NCBI GenBank assembly: GCA_949987705.1
Contig: OX465282.1
Span: 41,566,039 to 41,630,038 of the forward strand
Origin: Thereva unica
Taxonomy: Eukaryota; Arthropoda; Insecta; Diptera; Therevidae
Length of the DNA stretch: 64,000 bases
Reading direction: 5' to 3'
Shown: positions 53,394 to 64,000 of the stretch, in pieces
Position numbering within the stretch: the first letter of the stretch is position 1
Layout of the letters: each line of letters opens with the position of its first letter
Program-made: the position numbers and the translations under genes
Notes under the pieces: generated by a model
Told to the model about the DNA's origin: nothing
Seen by the model: only the letters and a program-made list of their open reading frames with translations
The model's database searches: none

Positions 53394-54115
53394 TGAATGG
53401 TTCTTATTCGGTTTCTAAGGTAGAACCGAGTCCAAAGCCACCAATGACGGTAATCTGGAAGGCAAGACCCGACGAAAACCTGGCAATGGTGCATGCTGTG
53501 AATATGGTCAATAGGTTATATGTTAATCCGGGAATCTTCGATACTGTGGCTTCTCGAGCGTTAACTTACTTTGCGTTTTTCAAGAATAATCCTATTGTAA
53601 TAAGTCACCTCATCGAAATTATTTTTTTCAAATCTATCACCGAAACTAAATTCAGTATTATGGGATCGAAACTGTACAGTCTACTGGACTCGTTATATGC
53701 GAGGAATGACAATCTGTTTAGGAAATTGTTTAGGCTCCTTCTGGCGTATTATTGTGAGGAACATACTGAATGCCGTATCTCAGGAGTTCACCCGCAAAGT
53801 GGAATACTTGCATTCTTGTCGGAGTTATATTGGAAGTTGTCGAAGAGCGGAGAGCTGAGGAAAGAGATGGCGCATAGTATTGTGGTAACCATGAACCGGT
53901 TACTTCGAGAACCAACCCCTGGAAAAGTCGAAGGCGTTAGGCATGCCTTTAAATTAATAGGTCCAATTTTAGTCATGTATTGTCCGGCAGATCTACGTTC
54001 GCAAAATTACTGCAGCATACCTCTTGTCTCGGTTAACCTTGTGTTGCTTTTAGCTATAAAGGATTTATGTGGGATTATTTCAATGCAATTTGTTTTTGTT
54101 TCTGAATATTGTTGA
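53394..54115 (+). CDS. MIF4G-like domain ORF (PAIP1/eIF4G type), possible captured host exon
   Basis: Residues about 60-205 show the helical-repeat pattern of a MIF4G domain as in PAIP1 and eIF4G, which bind eIF4A and help translation. The visible pattern is a helix pair ending in [15 protein letters not shown], then [12 protein letters not shown], then [13 protein letters not shown] followed by a G, then helices with [14 protein letters not shown] and FKLIGPIL. The middle matches the FLGELY block of the family. The frame is open from about 53324 and starts at GTG 53394, so it may be an exon preceded by a splice acceptor (actacag near 53341). The last 40 residues look like read-through into non-coding DNA. 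It lies inside a transposable element. The family call is by eye. Confidence 0.5.
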
Positions 54116-54152
54116 ATACAGTGGCAGTGTTAATAGAGTTAACCTTTCTAGC

Positions 54153-54373
<221 letters not shown>

Positions 54374-56335
54374 AGAAATATTTACCACTGCCGTGGCTCA
54401 GCTGAGGCATGCAAACATAAAATATTAAAACATAAAAGATCAAAAACATTAAACAGAGAAGCCTACAAAACTAAAAAGGGAGTAAGGCACGCAGAGAGTC
54501 ACGCCACATTGAGAAGGGTCCTTTTAAGGACAACTTCACTGGTTAGCAAGCTAAACACACTCCTATTGTTGTTAGTATTTATAAGCATGCGATTAACGGG
54601 TTCGAATATGCCATAATTGGTGTTAGAGGAATTAATGTGCAAAAGAGGTTCACCTCTCAGGTTGTAGTTATTCACTCTAAATGACGCGCGGTTTCTTAAG
54701 AAACCAGAGTCCACTTTGTCATTCATCAGTCGATGAACGAATATAACGTCAGCGACCTCACGGCGCTTATGGAGGGAGCTTAAGTTGAGCAATTTAAGTC
54801 TGTTCTCATAAGGCGGAAGAGCGAGTGGGTCATCCCACGGGAGGTGGCTGAGTGCAAACCGGACGAACTTCCTTTGAACCGATGCGATTCTACTAACATG
54901 GGAGGAGTAGTAAGGAGACCATACCTGGGAAGCGTGGTCAAGCAAAGGCCTAACCAAAGATACGTCCAGGTGTTTAGTGACGAGGGGGTTGTTGAACTCT
55001 TTGGACCATCTTTTTATAAATCCCAGGACTGAATTGGCCTTGGAGGAGATATAATTGATGTGGGTGGAGAAATCCAACTTACTTTCTAACCTAACCCCAA
55101 GATCGATTACAGATTCAGTACGGAAGACCTTGTTGTCAAGGAAAGTATAGTCAAAAGTTATAACACCACGTTTCCTACAAAAAGTCATGATCTCGCATTT
55201 ACTAATATTAAGCACAAGGTTGTTGTTGGAACACCAAGAATAGAAGGTGTTTAGATCTGCTTGCAGAAGTTTGCAATCCTCTATACTCCTTATGTGGCCA
55301 TACAGTTTGATGTCATCAGCGTAAATAAGGATTTTACAGTGCCTTAGCAGGGTAACAATATCGTCAATTGATAAAATAAAAAGAAGAGGGCCAAGATGAC
55401 TGCCTTGTGGGACTCCAGAGGACGCTTCGATGTTCTTCGATTTGACTCCGCGGAATAGAACCTGGTAGGTTCTATCGGCTAAGTACGACTGGAACCAATC
55501 CACAAGGGCATGAGGAAAGCCTAATTTCTTTAGTTTAAGAACTATAATAGAGTGGGAGAGCTTGTCGAAAGCCTTACTAAAATCTGTATAGACACAGTCA
55601 GTTTGGCAGCCAGTGACAAAGCCTCTAATTGTGTGTGAAGAGAACTCCAGTAAATTAGTGGTAGTGGAACGGGCTGCAAGAAAACCATGTTGGTTTGTTG
55701 AGATAAGCCTCTTGCAGATAGGGGCGATAGCAGAATAAATAATAGATTCGAAGAGTTTTGGTATAGACGATAACTTCGCAATTGGCCTATAATTAGATAT
55801 TTCGTTTTTACAGCCTTTCTTATGGACAGGTATTATAAGAGTTCTTCCATAGGGTTGTTAAGCGCCCTTTATTTAGGGATTTTTGAAATAAACATAGAAG
55901 AGGAGACAGTAGGGCCCCTGCACAGGATTTTAGAACAGCTGGAGGGACTCCATCAGGGCCGGACGAAAAATCTTGTGGAAGTTCATTTATATGTTTCGAG
56001 ATATCATCCCTGGTTATAGACAGGGAAAAGTTTTGAGCCGTTTGGATTGCATTGATATGTCGAAAATTATCTTCATCTGGTTGGAATACAGAGGACGAGA
56101 AAGATTTGAGGAAGAACGATGCAAAATTTTCACAAATTTCGGCTGGATTAGAACTAAGGGAGTTCTCGTATTGCATGGTGTAAGGGTAATTATCAACTTT
56201 TTTCTTTGTGTTGATAAATTGAAAGAATGCTCTGGGATCACCATACACTTTACCTTCCATGTTTCTGAGGTACTCTTTATAGAGGGTATCGGAGAGAGCA
56301 TGAAATTGGTCATAGCAATAGGTTATAATGGGGGT
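54374..56335 (-). mobile_element. Jockey/CR1-like LINE fragment, minus strand
   Basis: Reverse transcriptase in three frames. The first piece (56335-55820) has GDPRAFFQFI and SSGPDGVPPAVLK. The middle (55855-55504) has NYRPIAKLS-type, HGFLAARSTTTN and DFSKAFDKLSH blocks. The last (55503-54499) has SSGVPQGSHLGPLLF, the catalytic YADDIKLYG, LGVRLESKLDFSTHI and a C-terminal region with HRLMNDKVD. Two frameshifts interrupt it. The 5' end is truncated in the linker between endonuclease and reverse transcriptase. The 3' UTR leads into the TA tract. Confidence 0.85.
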
Positions 56336-57003
56336 TGATTAGCAGAACCGGTATTAGTAGTTAAATTATTTTTTTTACAATGAATTCAAATATGTGGTAT
56401 GTTTTTTTTGAAAGGATCATGGTATTTCAACTTCTTATTGATGGCCGATTGACTCTTCCGGTTGTTACATTACGTACATTTATGCTATCCCAGATCAACT
56501 CACGGAGGCAGGGTCACCTAGGGGGGTGTTTCTATTTCAATTTTTGGTCAGTCTGGAGAATTCGTTTCGGCGCACTGGGTGTCTGTCGTTTCACCGGGAT
56601 GAGTCGAAGGCAATATGGTATTGCTGGAGATTGTGCCGATGGAGCGAAAGCACCCTGGGTTCGTGTGAGAATGTTTGGAGATTTATAGATGTCAGTAGGG
56701 GGACAATGTGGTATTGTCTTCCGCCTGATATTTGTACCTTCAGATATTCCTCCGGGAGGTTCTTCAGGCTGATCATCACGCAAATTACGATTGCAACTAT
56801 GGGCCTAAATTACAGTTAGCTTTTCATCCGCTCTTTTTATTACCAGGCAGTTCATTTATGCCCGGCTAGCTCACTAGAACATGAGACTCCTATTCTCAGG
56901 TCGTGAGTCGAGTCCCACATTGGCGTCAAAAATATTAGACCTACGGCGACCGTTTTTTCGGCTCCTCACTGCCTCGCGAGTCGGCCTTGTGGACCCGAGG
57001 GTA
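56336..57003. other. Interior of long-repeat element, right part
   Basis: Unassigned; short overlapping frames only. The sequence just before the right terminal repeat (tggacccgaggg) is not a clear polypurine tract, which weakens the case for a standard LTR element. Confidence 0.4.
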
Positions 57004-59074
57004 TGTAACGGTCGGTTGAAAATTTATTTTGGTTGAGAATTTTTTTCGAAAGCACTTTGTAGTAATGGGAAATTTGTAGAAAATCACTTGGGAGAAAAAA
57101 GGAAAATTTTAAACGAGTAGGCGAGGAAAAAATAATAATTGAAGGGGGTCGAAAAAAAGGAGAGAAGGAAAAAATATTTGGAAGAAGAGGAAGTTTGTTA
57201 TTTTTTTTTGTGAAATTCTGTTGAGGGTTGAAATTCGGGCACCATTTACCATCGGAAAAAAAAGATAATTCGTTTGTTAGATTTCTTGAAATCATTAAAA
57301 AGTGCTGCGATCTAATAGCGGTGATCACATATAGCCAGAAATTCAAATAAAACGATTTATAGATATATATCTATATAATTGTTGAGTGAAGTCACCTCTA
57401 TAAAGCAATACAACTTCAAAAAGGAATATTTTCTTCAAGGAGAATCCACTCACCATCAAGACGACGAGTGAATGTAATGACTTTGCATTTGCTGACTTTC
57501 GAAGGAATTGACTAGTGACTTAATAAAAACACCAATTTTCAATTACAAAGAAAGTATAAAAAAAGTGCTTAAAATTTAACATCATTCATTTATATGTACA
57601 TTTTGTGGTTATAAAGAAAAAATGAAGACAATATTAGATTGAATGAAAAAAGTTAGTAACTTGTGTGGCTGTGCAGTTTCATGGTATTGTTGTTAACCGA
57701 TGCAGTTATATTCAGCCTGGAAAAAAATTAAAGAAATTTTGTCTGTTCATTCTGGTGCAAATACAGAAAAAAAGTGCAAACCATTTTTTTGAAGTCCGAA
57801 AAAGGTTAGATGAGGAATACAATAAAGGTGCTCGGAGAGGTAAGCTGTGCTTGTTAGGACTTATTTAGGGTGAAATTGATCTCCTGCGAGTGCACATACA
57901 AAGTGCATTGTCGCCTCTGGTGAACACATATGCGCACTAGGCGAGTGTGTTCGAGTGTTTTGCGGCCTCTGGAAGTGGTGCTTGAGGAACGTTGTGGCAA
58001 AATATAAAGGAAGTTTTTTGAAGAAAGTTTTGATTCCAAAGGTTTTTCTGTTGGTCGTTGAAGTTACCTACATATAATTTCGCAAAAATCCTGCAGCAGG
58101 GCCGTTGAAGAAATCTTTTTGACGTACTGCTGTAAATTGGTAGACAAAGCGAAAAAAAGTTAAGTCGGAGTTCCGCTGCAAGAAAAAAGAAAAAACACAC
58201 AACATACACTTTAATAAAATAAACGAATAATTTTCTTGCTTTAATTCATTACATTTATTACCAAAATAATCATTTTAATCGTAGTTAGTATTAACTTTAA
58301 AATCTTATTTATAACTAGGTATGAATTTATTTTGCTCCTTGTTGGTGATATTTTTTTTTCTATCTTTTGTTGTTTTCTGGGCAATTGTTCTCCCTGTAAG
58401 TAAACTTGTGTTTGTGTGATATTGGTTGTACAAAGCGAGGAGTACTGGTACCATTACTGCGCGTTTTTTTTAACTTTAGTGTTCATACATATGTACCTAT
58501 GATAATGAGATATTAATTTTGTTGAAATTGAGCGTTTAATTTGATATCTGACAAGGACCTGTAGTTATTGTCTTGTGAGATTTGCGTTGTCAATTATTCA
58601 TTGTATGGTTTGTTTTGATGATTGTTCGGATTATTAAATGATTATAAATAATAGAATGGCCATGTGTTAAATTTTGTTGTGGAATGGTTGGGGCGGATGT
58701 CGTTTCTTTTCAGGGGTCTTAAGTAGTGCCTTTCCTTGTCAGCTGGTGGTTATCCATACTATGAGCTGGCAAGGGACCGAACTACAGTGACGCGGCTCAG
58801 GCGATGCCTGGAGAATGATGGAGGTAGAATTCAAAATTGCACAGGCACAGGTAAGTGGTGAACCAACCGCGGTAAGGCCCGGCCACACACCCCACGACCC
58901 CTGCGGCGAGCTAGATAACTCAGTGTGGCCAGCGTAGGAGTTCCGGAATTTTTTTTTTTCATTTCTTATGTATGGTATTGACTCCTTGGTCATGCTTTTC
59001 CGGACTTATGGCTAAGGGGGTAATACCTCGCATAAGTGGCGCCCAATATTTTATCTCGCCATTATGCTATTACA
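57004..59074 (+). repeat. Long terminal repeat, right copy
   Basis: 2,071 bp if it runs to the target duplication. It matches the left copy up to the T-run near 58957 and then has 120 bp that the left copy lacks. Inside that tail, tggcgcccaa at 59037-59046 looks like a tRNA-Lys-type primer site, odd in a downstream repeat. If that motif is real, the repeat proper ends near 59032 and a stub of leader sequence follows. Confidence 0.75.
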
Positions 59075-61616
59075 GACGGAGTTGCGCAACCTACTTTCTA
59101 AAGGTGGTTTCAAATTGCGTAAATGGCTAACCAATTCTTCAAACCTAATCGATGATATTCCGGAAGAAGATCGTGAAATAGCAGCTCCTGAGAAGCTAGT
59201 AACAGATTCAAACATCAAAACTTTAGGACTTAAATGGAATCCTGCCACGGATAAGTTCACATTCTCGATACACCTGTCACAGATCGACAGCTTTACGAAG
59301 AGTAGCATTCTCTCTGACATAAGCCGTGTTTATGACCCATTAGGCTGGCTATCCCCTACCACGATTATAGCGAAAATTTTCTTGCAAAAACTGTGGATGG
59401 CTAAGCTTGACTGGGATGAAAAGATACCTGCCGAACTTTTAACAACATGGCAACGCTATCGGGAAGACTTAAATAATCTTAACAACATCAAAGTCAACCG
59501 ATGGGTGGGCACAACTAATCCACAGTCACATCTTGAGCTGCATGGGTTTTGCGACGCCTCCTTAAACGCATATGCTGCAGTAGTATATCTCCGAGTCGTT
59601 TACGGACATAACAACATACAAGTATCGTTAATTGCTGCAAAAACCCGGGTCAGCCCCTTGAAAACTATATCGCTACCACGTCTTGAACTGTGCGGCGCCA
59701 CATTATTAGCTGAGTTTTTAGCCTGGGTTCAACAGGAGCCATACTTAAAGGATATTCCTGTTTATGCATGGTCTGATTCAACCGTGGTATTATCATGGCT
59801 ACAAGAGCATCCATCTAAGTAGAAGGTGTTTGTAGCTAATCGCGTGTCCACCATTCATTCTAGCCTCCCGCAAGCATAAGGGCAGCATGTAAGGTCTGAG
59901 GATAATCCTGCTGACAGCTCCACGCGAGGATTATCACTCACAGAGCTCCAATCGCATGATCTATGGTGGGCTGGTCCACCCTGGCTAAGTAAGGACCGAG
60001 AATATTGGCCAAAGCGAAATCTGGAAGTACCTCCTGAACCAATCCCCGAAGAAAGAAGAGAAACCACTATCTTCATCGCTCAAGCTCAGAATCCCAACTT
60101 CACCCTACTACGTTGTTATTCAACTTTAGGAAGACTTCTTCGAGTTACAGCCTACTGTTATCGTTTTGTCCGAAATGCTTTACTTAATCAGGCTCAGAGA
60201 CAAATGGGCATTCTCACCACCGCTGAAAAGAACAAAGCTCTTCAAAAATGGATACATATCGTACAGCAATCCTCGTTCACTAAGGAACTCTCTGATCTAA
60301 CTCAAAACAAGAGCATGTCCCCCAAAAGTACATTACGGATGCCTAATCCATTTGTCGATGAACACGGCCTTCTACGAGTTGGTGGACGATTAAAAAATGC
60401 CACACTATCGTATGATGAAAGATGTCCAATCATCCTGCCTAAAGACAGTCACCTTACGTGGCTGCTGATTGATGATGCACATCAGAAAACCTTGCATGGC
60501 GGTACGCGGCTTACACTACACTATCTCCGTAGTAAATATTGGATTCAGAGTGGAAGAAGCACAGTCAGGTTTTTCATCCGAAGATGTGTCGTCTGTTATC
60601 GCTACAGGGCGCAGGCGAAGAATCAAATCATGGCAAATCTACCGGCGGACAGAGTACGACCGTCGAAACCGTTCACAAACAGTGGAGTCAACTTCGCCGG
60701 TCCATTTTCTATAAAACCCATGAAAGGCCGTGGGCGAACCATCATCAAATCATATGTAGCCATATTTGTATGCTTCGCAACTCGTGCAATTCACCTAGAA
60801 CTTGTAATGGATTTAACCACTGAGGCCTTTTTAGCCGCCTTCAAAAGGTTGATTGCTCGACGCGGACCTTGCTTAAAGCTGTATAGTGACAATGCCACAA
60901 ATTTTGTTGGCGCTGCCAAACAATTAGCCCAACACCTCCGTCAACTCAACCAGGACACTAATCTAATAGAAGTACTATCCGATAGGGGCACCGAATGGCA
61001 CTTTATTCCCCCTGTGACACCTCACTTCGGAGGCCTCTGGGAAGCTGGCGTCAAATCGTTTAAACACCATTTTAGAAGAGTTGTTGGTGATCACAGGCTG
61101 TCCATAGAAGAAATGTTAACCTTGACGGCTCAGATCGAGGCGTGCCTGAACTCGCGCCCACTTCATCCTATCAACGATGACCCTAACGATCTTCAAGCAG
61201 TAACGCCTGGTCATTTCCTCACAGGAGGCAATCTGCTTACTGTTCCGGAGCCGAGCGTTATTGATAAACCCATAAATCGATTAACGCGGTGGCAACTTGT
61301 TCATCATATGTACGAGCAACTTTGGCAACGTTGGCATAAGGAATATCTGCAGGCAATACAACTGCGCAACAAATGGGAGCGCAAGCAGGATCCAGTGCGG
61401 ATCAATGACCTGGTCCTGATTAAGGAGGATAAAGTACCCCCATCTAAATGGCTCATAGGGAAAGTCGTTGAGCTTCATCCTGGCGATGACGGCAACATTC
61501 GAGTCGTCACCATCAAACATAAAAATGGATGCAGTAAACGTCCAATTGTTAAACTGTGTGTACTTCCTGACCATGGCGATCCTAATCACAATTTGCCATG
61601 GCGGGCGGATCCGTAG
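59075..61616 (+). pseudogene. pol: BEL pol, second part: RT end, RNase H, integrase
   Basis: The frame resumes at ELRNLLSKGGFKLRKW, the usual continuation after YVDD in BEL elements. VYDPLGWLSP (59329) and RNase H residues (FCDASLNAYAAVVY, LPRLELCGA, WSDSTVVLSWL) follow. TAG at 59820 breaks the frame, with further damage near 59880. Integrase has HH-CC (LHGGTRLTLHY to CVVCYRYR, 60493-60605) and core blocks VNFAGPF, YSDNATNFVGA (60882) and HFGGLWEAGVKSFKHH (61024). The C-terminal domain ends at the TAG at 61614. The integrase frame from 60204 to 61616 is intact. Confidence 0.88.
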
Positions 61617-61653
61617 GGATTTATATGATTCGTAAACACGAAGGCGGGCGGAA

Positions 61654-62099
61654 TGTATAAGACAACAACATCGATGAAATTATCAACATACAAACATTTT
61701 GTGCATTTAAAATCTCAAAAAACAATCTCTCTCAAAACATTTTTGTATGCGACAAAATCAACGGCATAAAATCATCCGATCTGCAACCCGCCAGTCCAGG
61801 CTCAGCAAAATTACAATAGACATTGTAAAACAATAGATCGTGCCATTTTTGCAGCAGTAAATGCAACTCAAATATTTGATTTCTGATTCCGATCAGAATT
61901 TTAGAGACAGTCGAAATCGGTCGGTCGCGACAAACGGTAGCATCTCTGAAATAAACTCGAATTAAATACATAATACCTATGTGAATTGTTGACCATTAAT
62001 TTTATAGTCTATAAGTGAATTAATGTTTAGAATACGAAATCCCGAATTATTAAAGTGTTTTTATTAATGCAAAAGTTTGGCTACCGTTTATTGCAAACA
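61654..62099 (+). repeat. BEL 3' LTR
   Basis: 446 bp starting tgtataagac after the purine-rich aaggcgggcggaa, ending ttgcaaaca and followed by the agacc target duplication. It differs from the 5' LTR by a deletion of about 10 bp near the end and a 3-bp gain near 61932. Confidence 0.88.
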
Positions 62100-63443
62100 A
62101 GACCGATATACCTCCTTAGTTGCATAGGCAAACTTTTCGAGCGGGTGATCTGTAACCGGATTCTCCCTAGCGTCGAAAGGGCAGGTGGCCTGTCGGACAA
62201 GCAATTCGGCTTCAGAAAGGCAAGGACGACGACTGATGCAGTCAATATGGTGGTGGGCATAGCAAGAGCCGCCATAGAGAAAAATCACTGCTGAGCATTG
62301 ATAACCCTCGACGTAAAAAATGCTTTCAACTCAGCGAGGTGGAGCAAAATAGTTGAGGCGTTAATCAAGCTAGGCACACCCAAGTACCTAGTGCGTGTAG
62401 TGGCCGACTACCTGCAGGGTAGGTCGCTTCATTGTGATTCGGATGATGGTCCTAAAGTGTTGGGGACAACATGCGGTGTCCCGCAAGGTTCCGTCCTGGG
62501 CCCTCTCCTATGGATCGCAATGTACAATGATGTGTTGGGGCTTCATCTTCCAAAAGAAGCAGTGGCGATCGGGTTCGAAGATGATATCGGGGTAGTTGTC
62601 GAAGGAAAACACCCAGATGACATCGAACTGTATGCGAACGAAGCGATCTGGGAAATAAAAGCGTGGTTAAAACGCGCTGGGTTGAAGCTTGCTGAGCACA
62701 AAACTGAAGCAGTGGTGATCAGCAAACGGCGAAAGCCAGTATCCGTGAGGATCAAGGTAGGGGAACAGATCATCCACTCACAGCCTGCTCTAAGGTACCT
62801 GGGAGTGATGATCGATCGGAGGCTAAATTTCAAAGCGCACTTGGAGGGCACGGCAGACAAAGCTTCTGCGATTTGTGCAGCACTCGCAAGAATGCTGCCC
62901 AATGTTGGGGGCCCTAGACCGAGTCGCCGCCTCCTCTTGGGGAGGGTGGTTAGCTCAGTCCTGTTATACGCAGCGCCAGTATGGGCAGCAGCGTTAAACA
63001 GGACTGCAAATAGCAGAAAATAGAGGGGTGCATATAGGATAAGTGCACTACGCGCTTGCTGTGCGTACAGAACCACGTCCGACGATGCGGCGTGCGTGAT
63101 AGCGGAGATGATTCCCGGAGACATTCTGGCGAGGGAGGGCATGCGTCTCTATGACCCAGAATATGGTAGAGGGCAGCCAAGAAGGGTGCGGCGGCAGATT
63201 GCGCGCTGTGAGTCCTTAAAGGAATGGCAGGGGAAATGGGACGAGTCTGTTAAGGGTCGTTGGACCCACAGACTTATCCCTAACGTGGGAATATGGGTTT
63301 CGAGGGAGCGTGGGGAAGTAAGTTACGACCTCACGCAGTGCCTGAGCGGACATGGGGGTATAGGAAATACCTCCACCGCTTCGGCCACGATGATTCACCG
63401 TTGTGTCCGGTATGCCCAGCGACGGAAGAAGACGCGGAGCACG

Positions 63444-63445
<2 letters not shown>
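62100..63445 (+). mobile_element. R1-like LINE, fragment 3 (reverse transcriptase to C-terminal zinc region)
   Basis: It continues the frame of fragment 2 (SNRP then IYLLSCIGKLFERVI). Blocks are KQFGFRKARTTTDAV (62198), TGA at 62292, LDVKNAFNSARW (62302), GVPQGSVLGPLLW (62474), a catalytic box reading GFEDDIG instead of the usual YADD (62570), LRYLGVMIDRRLNF (62791), TAG at about 63021, then a C-terminal CPVCPATEEDAEHV (63408). It ends in a TA microsatellite before the expected last histidine/cysteine residues. Confidence 0.85.
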
Positions 63446-63475
<30 letters not shown>

Positions 63476-63476
63476 C
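63446..63476. repeat. TA microsatellite
   Basis: tatgtatata... tract truncating the R1 fragment. The following actagctgggacccggtgcg resembles sequences often found next to TA tracts in insect genomes, but I cannot place it in a named family. Confidence 0.85.
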
Positions 63477-63640
63477 TAGCTGGGACCCGGTGCGTCTACA
63501 CTGCACCCATAAGTCAATAGTAATCAATAAACACCATCCATTGACTTAATATTTTTCGAGATATGAATTTTACACAGATGAAACGCCTCAAAGAACATGG
63601 GTCTTGCGTCGGCCACCATGAATCGGTATATTGAGTCTAC

Positions 63641-64000
63641 TACATTGCTTATTGTATTCTACTTATCATACCCTTTAATTTGATACCCATTTTGATAGGG
63701 ATGTGAAGAAAGTGGTAATCCGGCCTCTTTAGACGGCCGCTATGGATCTAAAGATATATTTTGTATACTACATTGCTTATTGTATTCTACTTATCATACC
63801 CTTTCATTTGATACCCATGTCGAGGTGGTTGTGAAGAAAGTGGTTATTCGGCCTCTTGAGACGGCCGCCATGGATCTAAAGATATATTTTGTATACTACA
63901 TTGCTTATTGTATTCTACTTATCATACCCTTTCATTTGATACCCATGTTGAGGTGGTTGTGAAGAAAGTGGTAATTCGGCCTCTTGAGACGGCCGCCATG
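63641..64000. repeat. 128-bp tandem satellite running off the window
   Basis: The block tacattgcttattgtattc starts at 63641, 63769 and 63897, an exact 128-bp period, with about 2.8 copies visible. Each unit holds catttgatacccat and gacggccgc. The first motif is the reverse complement of atgggtatcaaatg in the satellite at the window start. The 63477-63640 stretch before it holds diverged, non-coding sequence. Confidence 0.88.

Overview
This looks like insect chromosomal DNA, most likely from a fly (Diptera), in an AT-rich, transposon-packed region of the kind found in heterochromatin. The evidence is the mix of elements: copia-type elements primed by initiator tRNA-Met, a Ty3/gypsy errantivirus with an envelope gene and a tRNA-Ser primer site, a BEL/Pao element, and LOA-, R1-, RTE- and Jockey-like LINEs. 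No complete host gene was found. Almost everything is transposon or satellite, and most coding regions are broken.

Layout. 1-3588: a complex satellite with a 487-bp higher-order repeat, a 1.2-kb duplicated block and two near-perfect hairpins with 156-bp arms. 3589-4862: unassigned DNA with coding-like fragments. 4863-5372: solo LTR (minus) of a gypsy family called Gy-A here. 6015-8831: internally deleted Gy-A copy with an intact gag. 8836-13175: decayed Jockey-like LINE. 13021-16005: a tandem duplication covering the LINE 3' end, a copia-like 5' end (Co-B) and a Gy-A LTR; a Harbinger-like MITE sits in one copy only.

Tower 1 (14817-33539): Co-B is split by a full-length Gy-A element (15741-30154). 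Gy-A in turn holds a 5'-truncated LOA-like LINE (19843-23398) in its RNase H region and a young copia element, Co-A (25505-30075, minus), in its 3' LTR. Co-A has one intact 1,311-codon ORF.

Tower 2 (34430-63445): an R1-like LINE is cut into three pieces by an errantivirus (34900-46149, minus, with intact gag and env ORFs) and by a BEL/Pao element (46440-62099). The errantivirus carries an RTE LINE in pol. The BEL element carries an element with roughly 2-kb terminal repeats (50293-59074). The interior of that element holds an ORF resembling a PAIP1/eIF4G-type MIF4G domain and a minus-strand LINE. Most nestings are supported by target-site duplications and by the host ORF resuming after the insert. 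63446-64000 holds a TA microsatellite and a 128-bp satellite that shares a motif, in inverted orientation, with the satellite at the window start.

The order of insertion can be read from the nesting. R1, Co-B and BEL are older. Gy-A, the errantivirus and the long-repeat element came next. Co-A, the LOA LINE, the RTE and the MITE are the latest layers. Co-A (LTRs differ at 1 of 206 positions) and the errantivirus (LTRs differ by a single A) look very recent. The strongest candidate for something new is the MIF4G-like gene fragment inside the long-repeat element.
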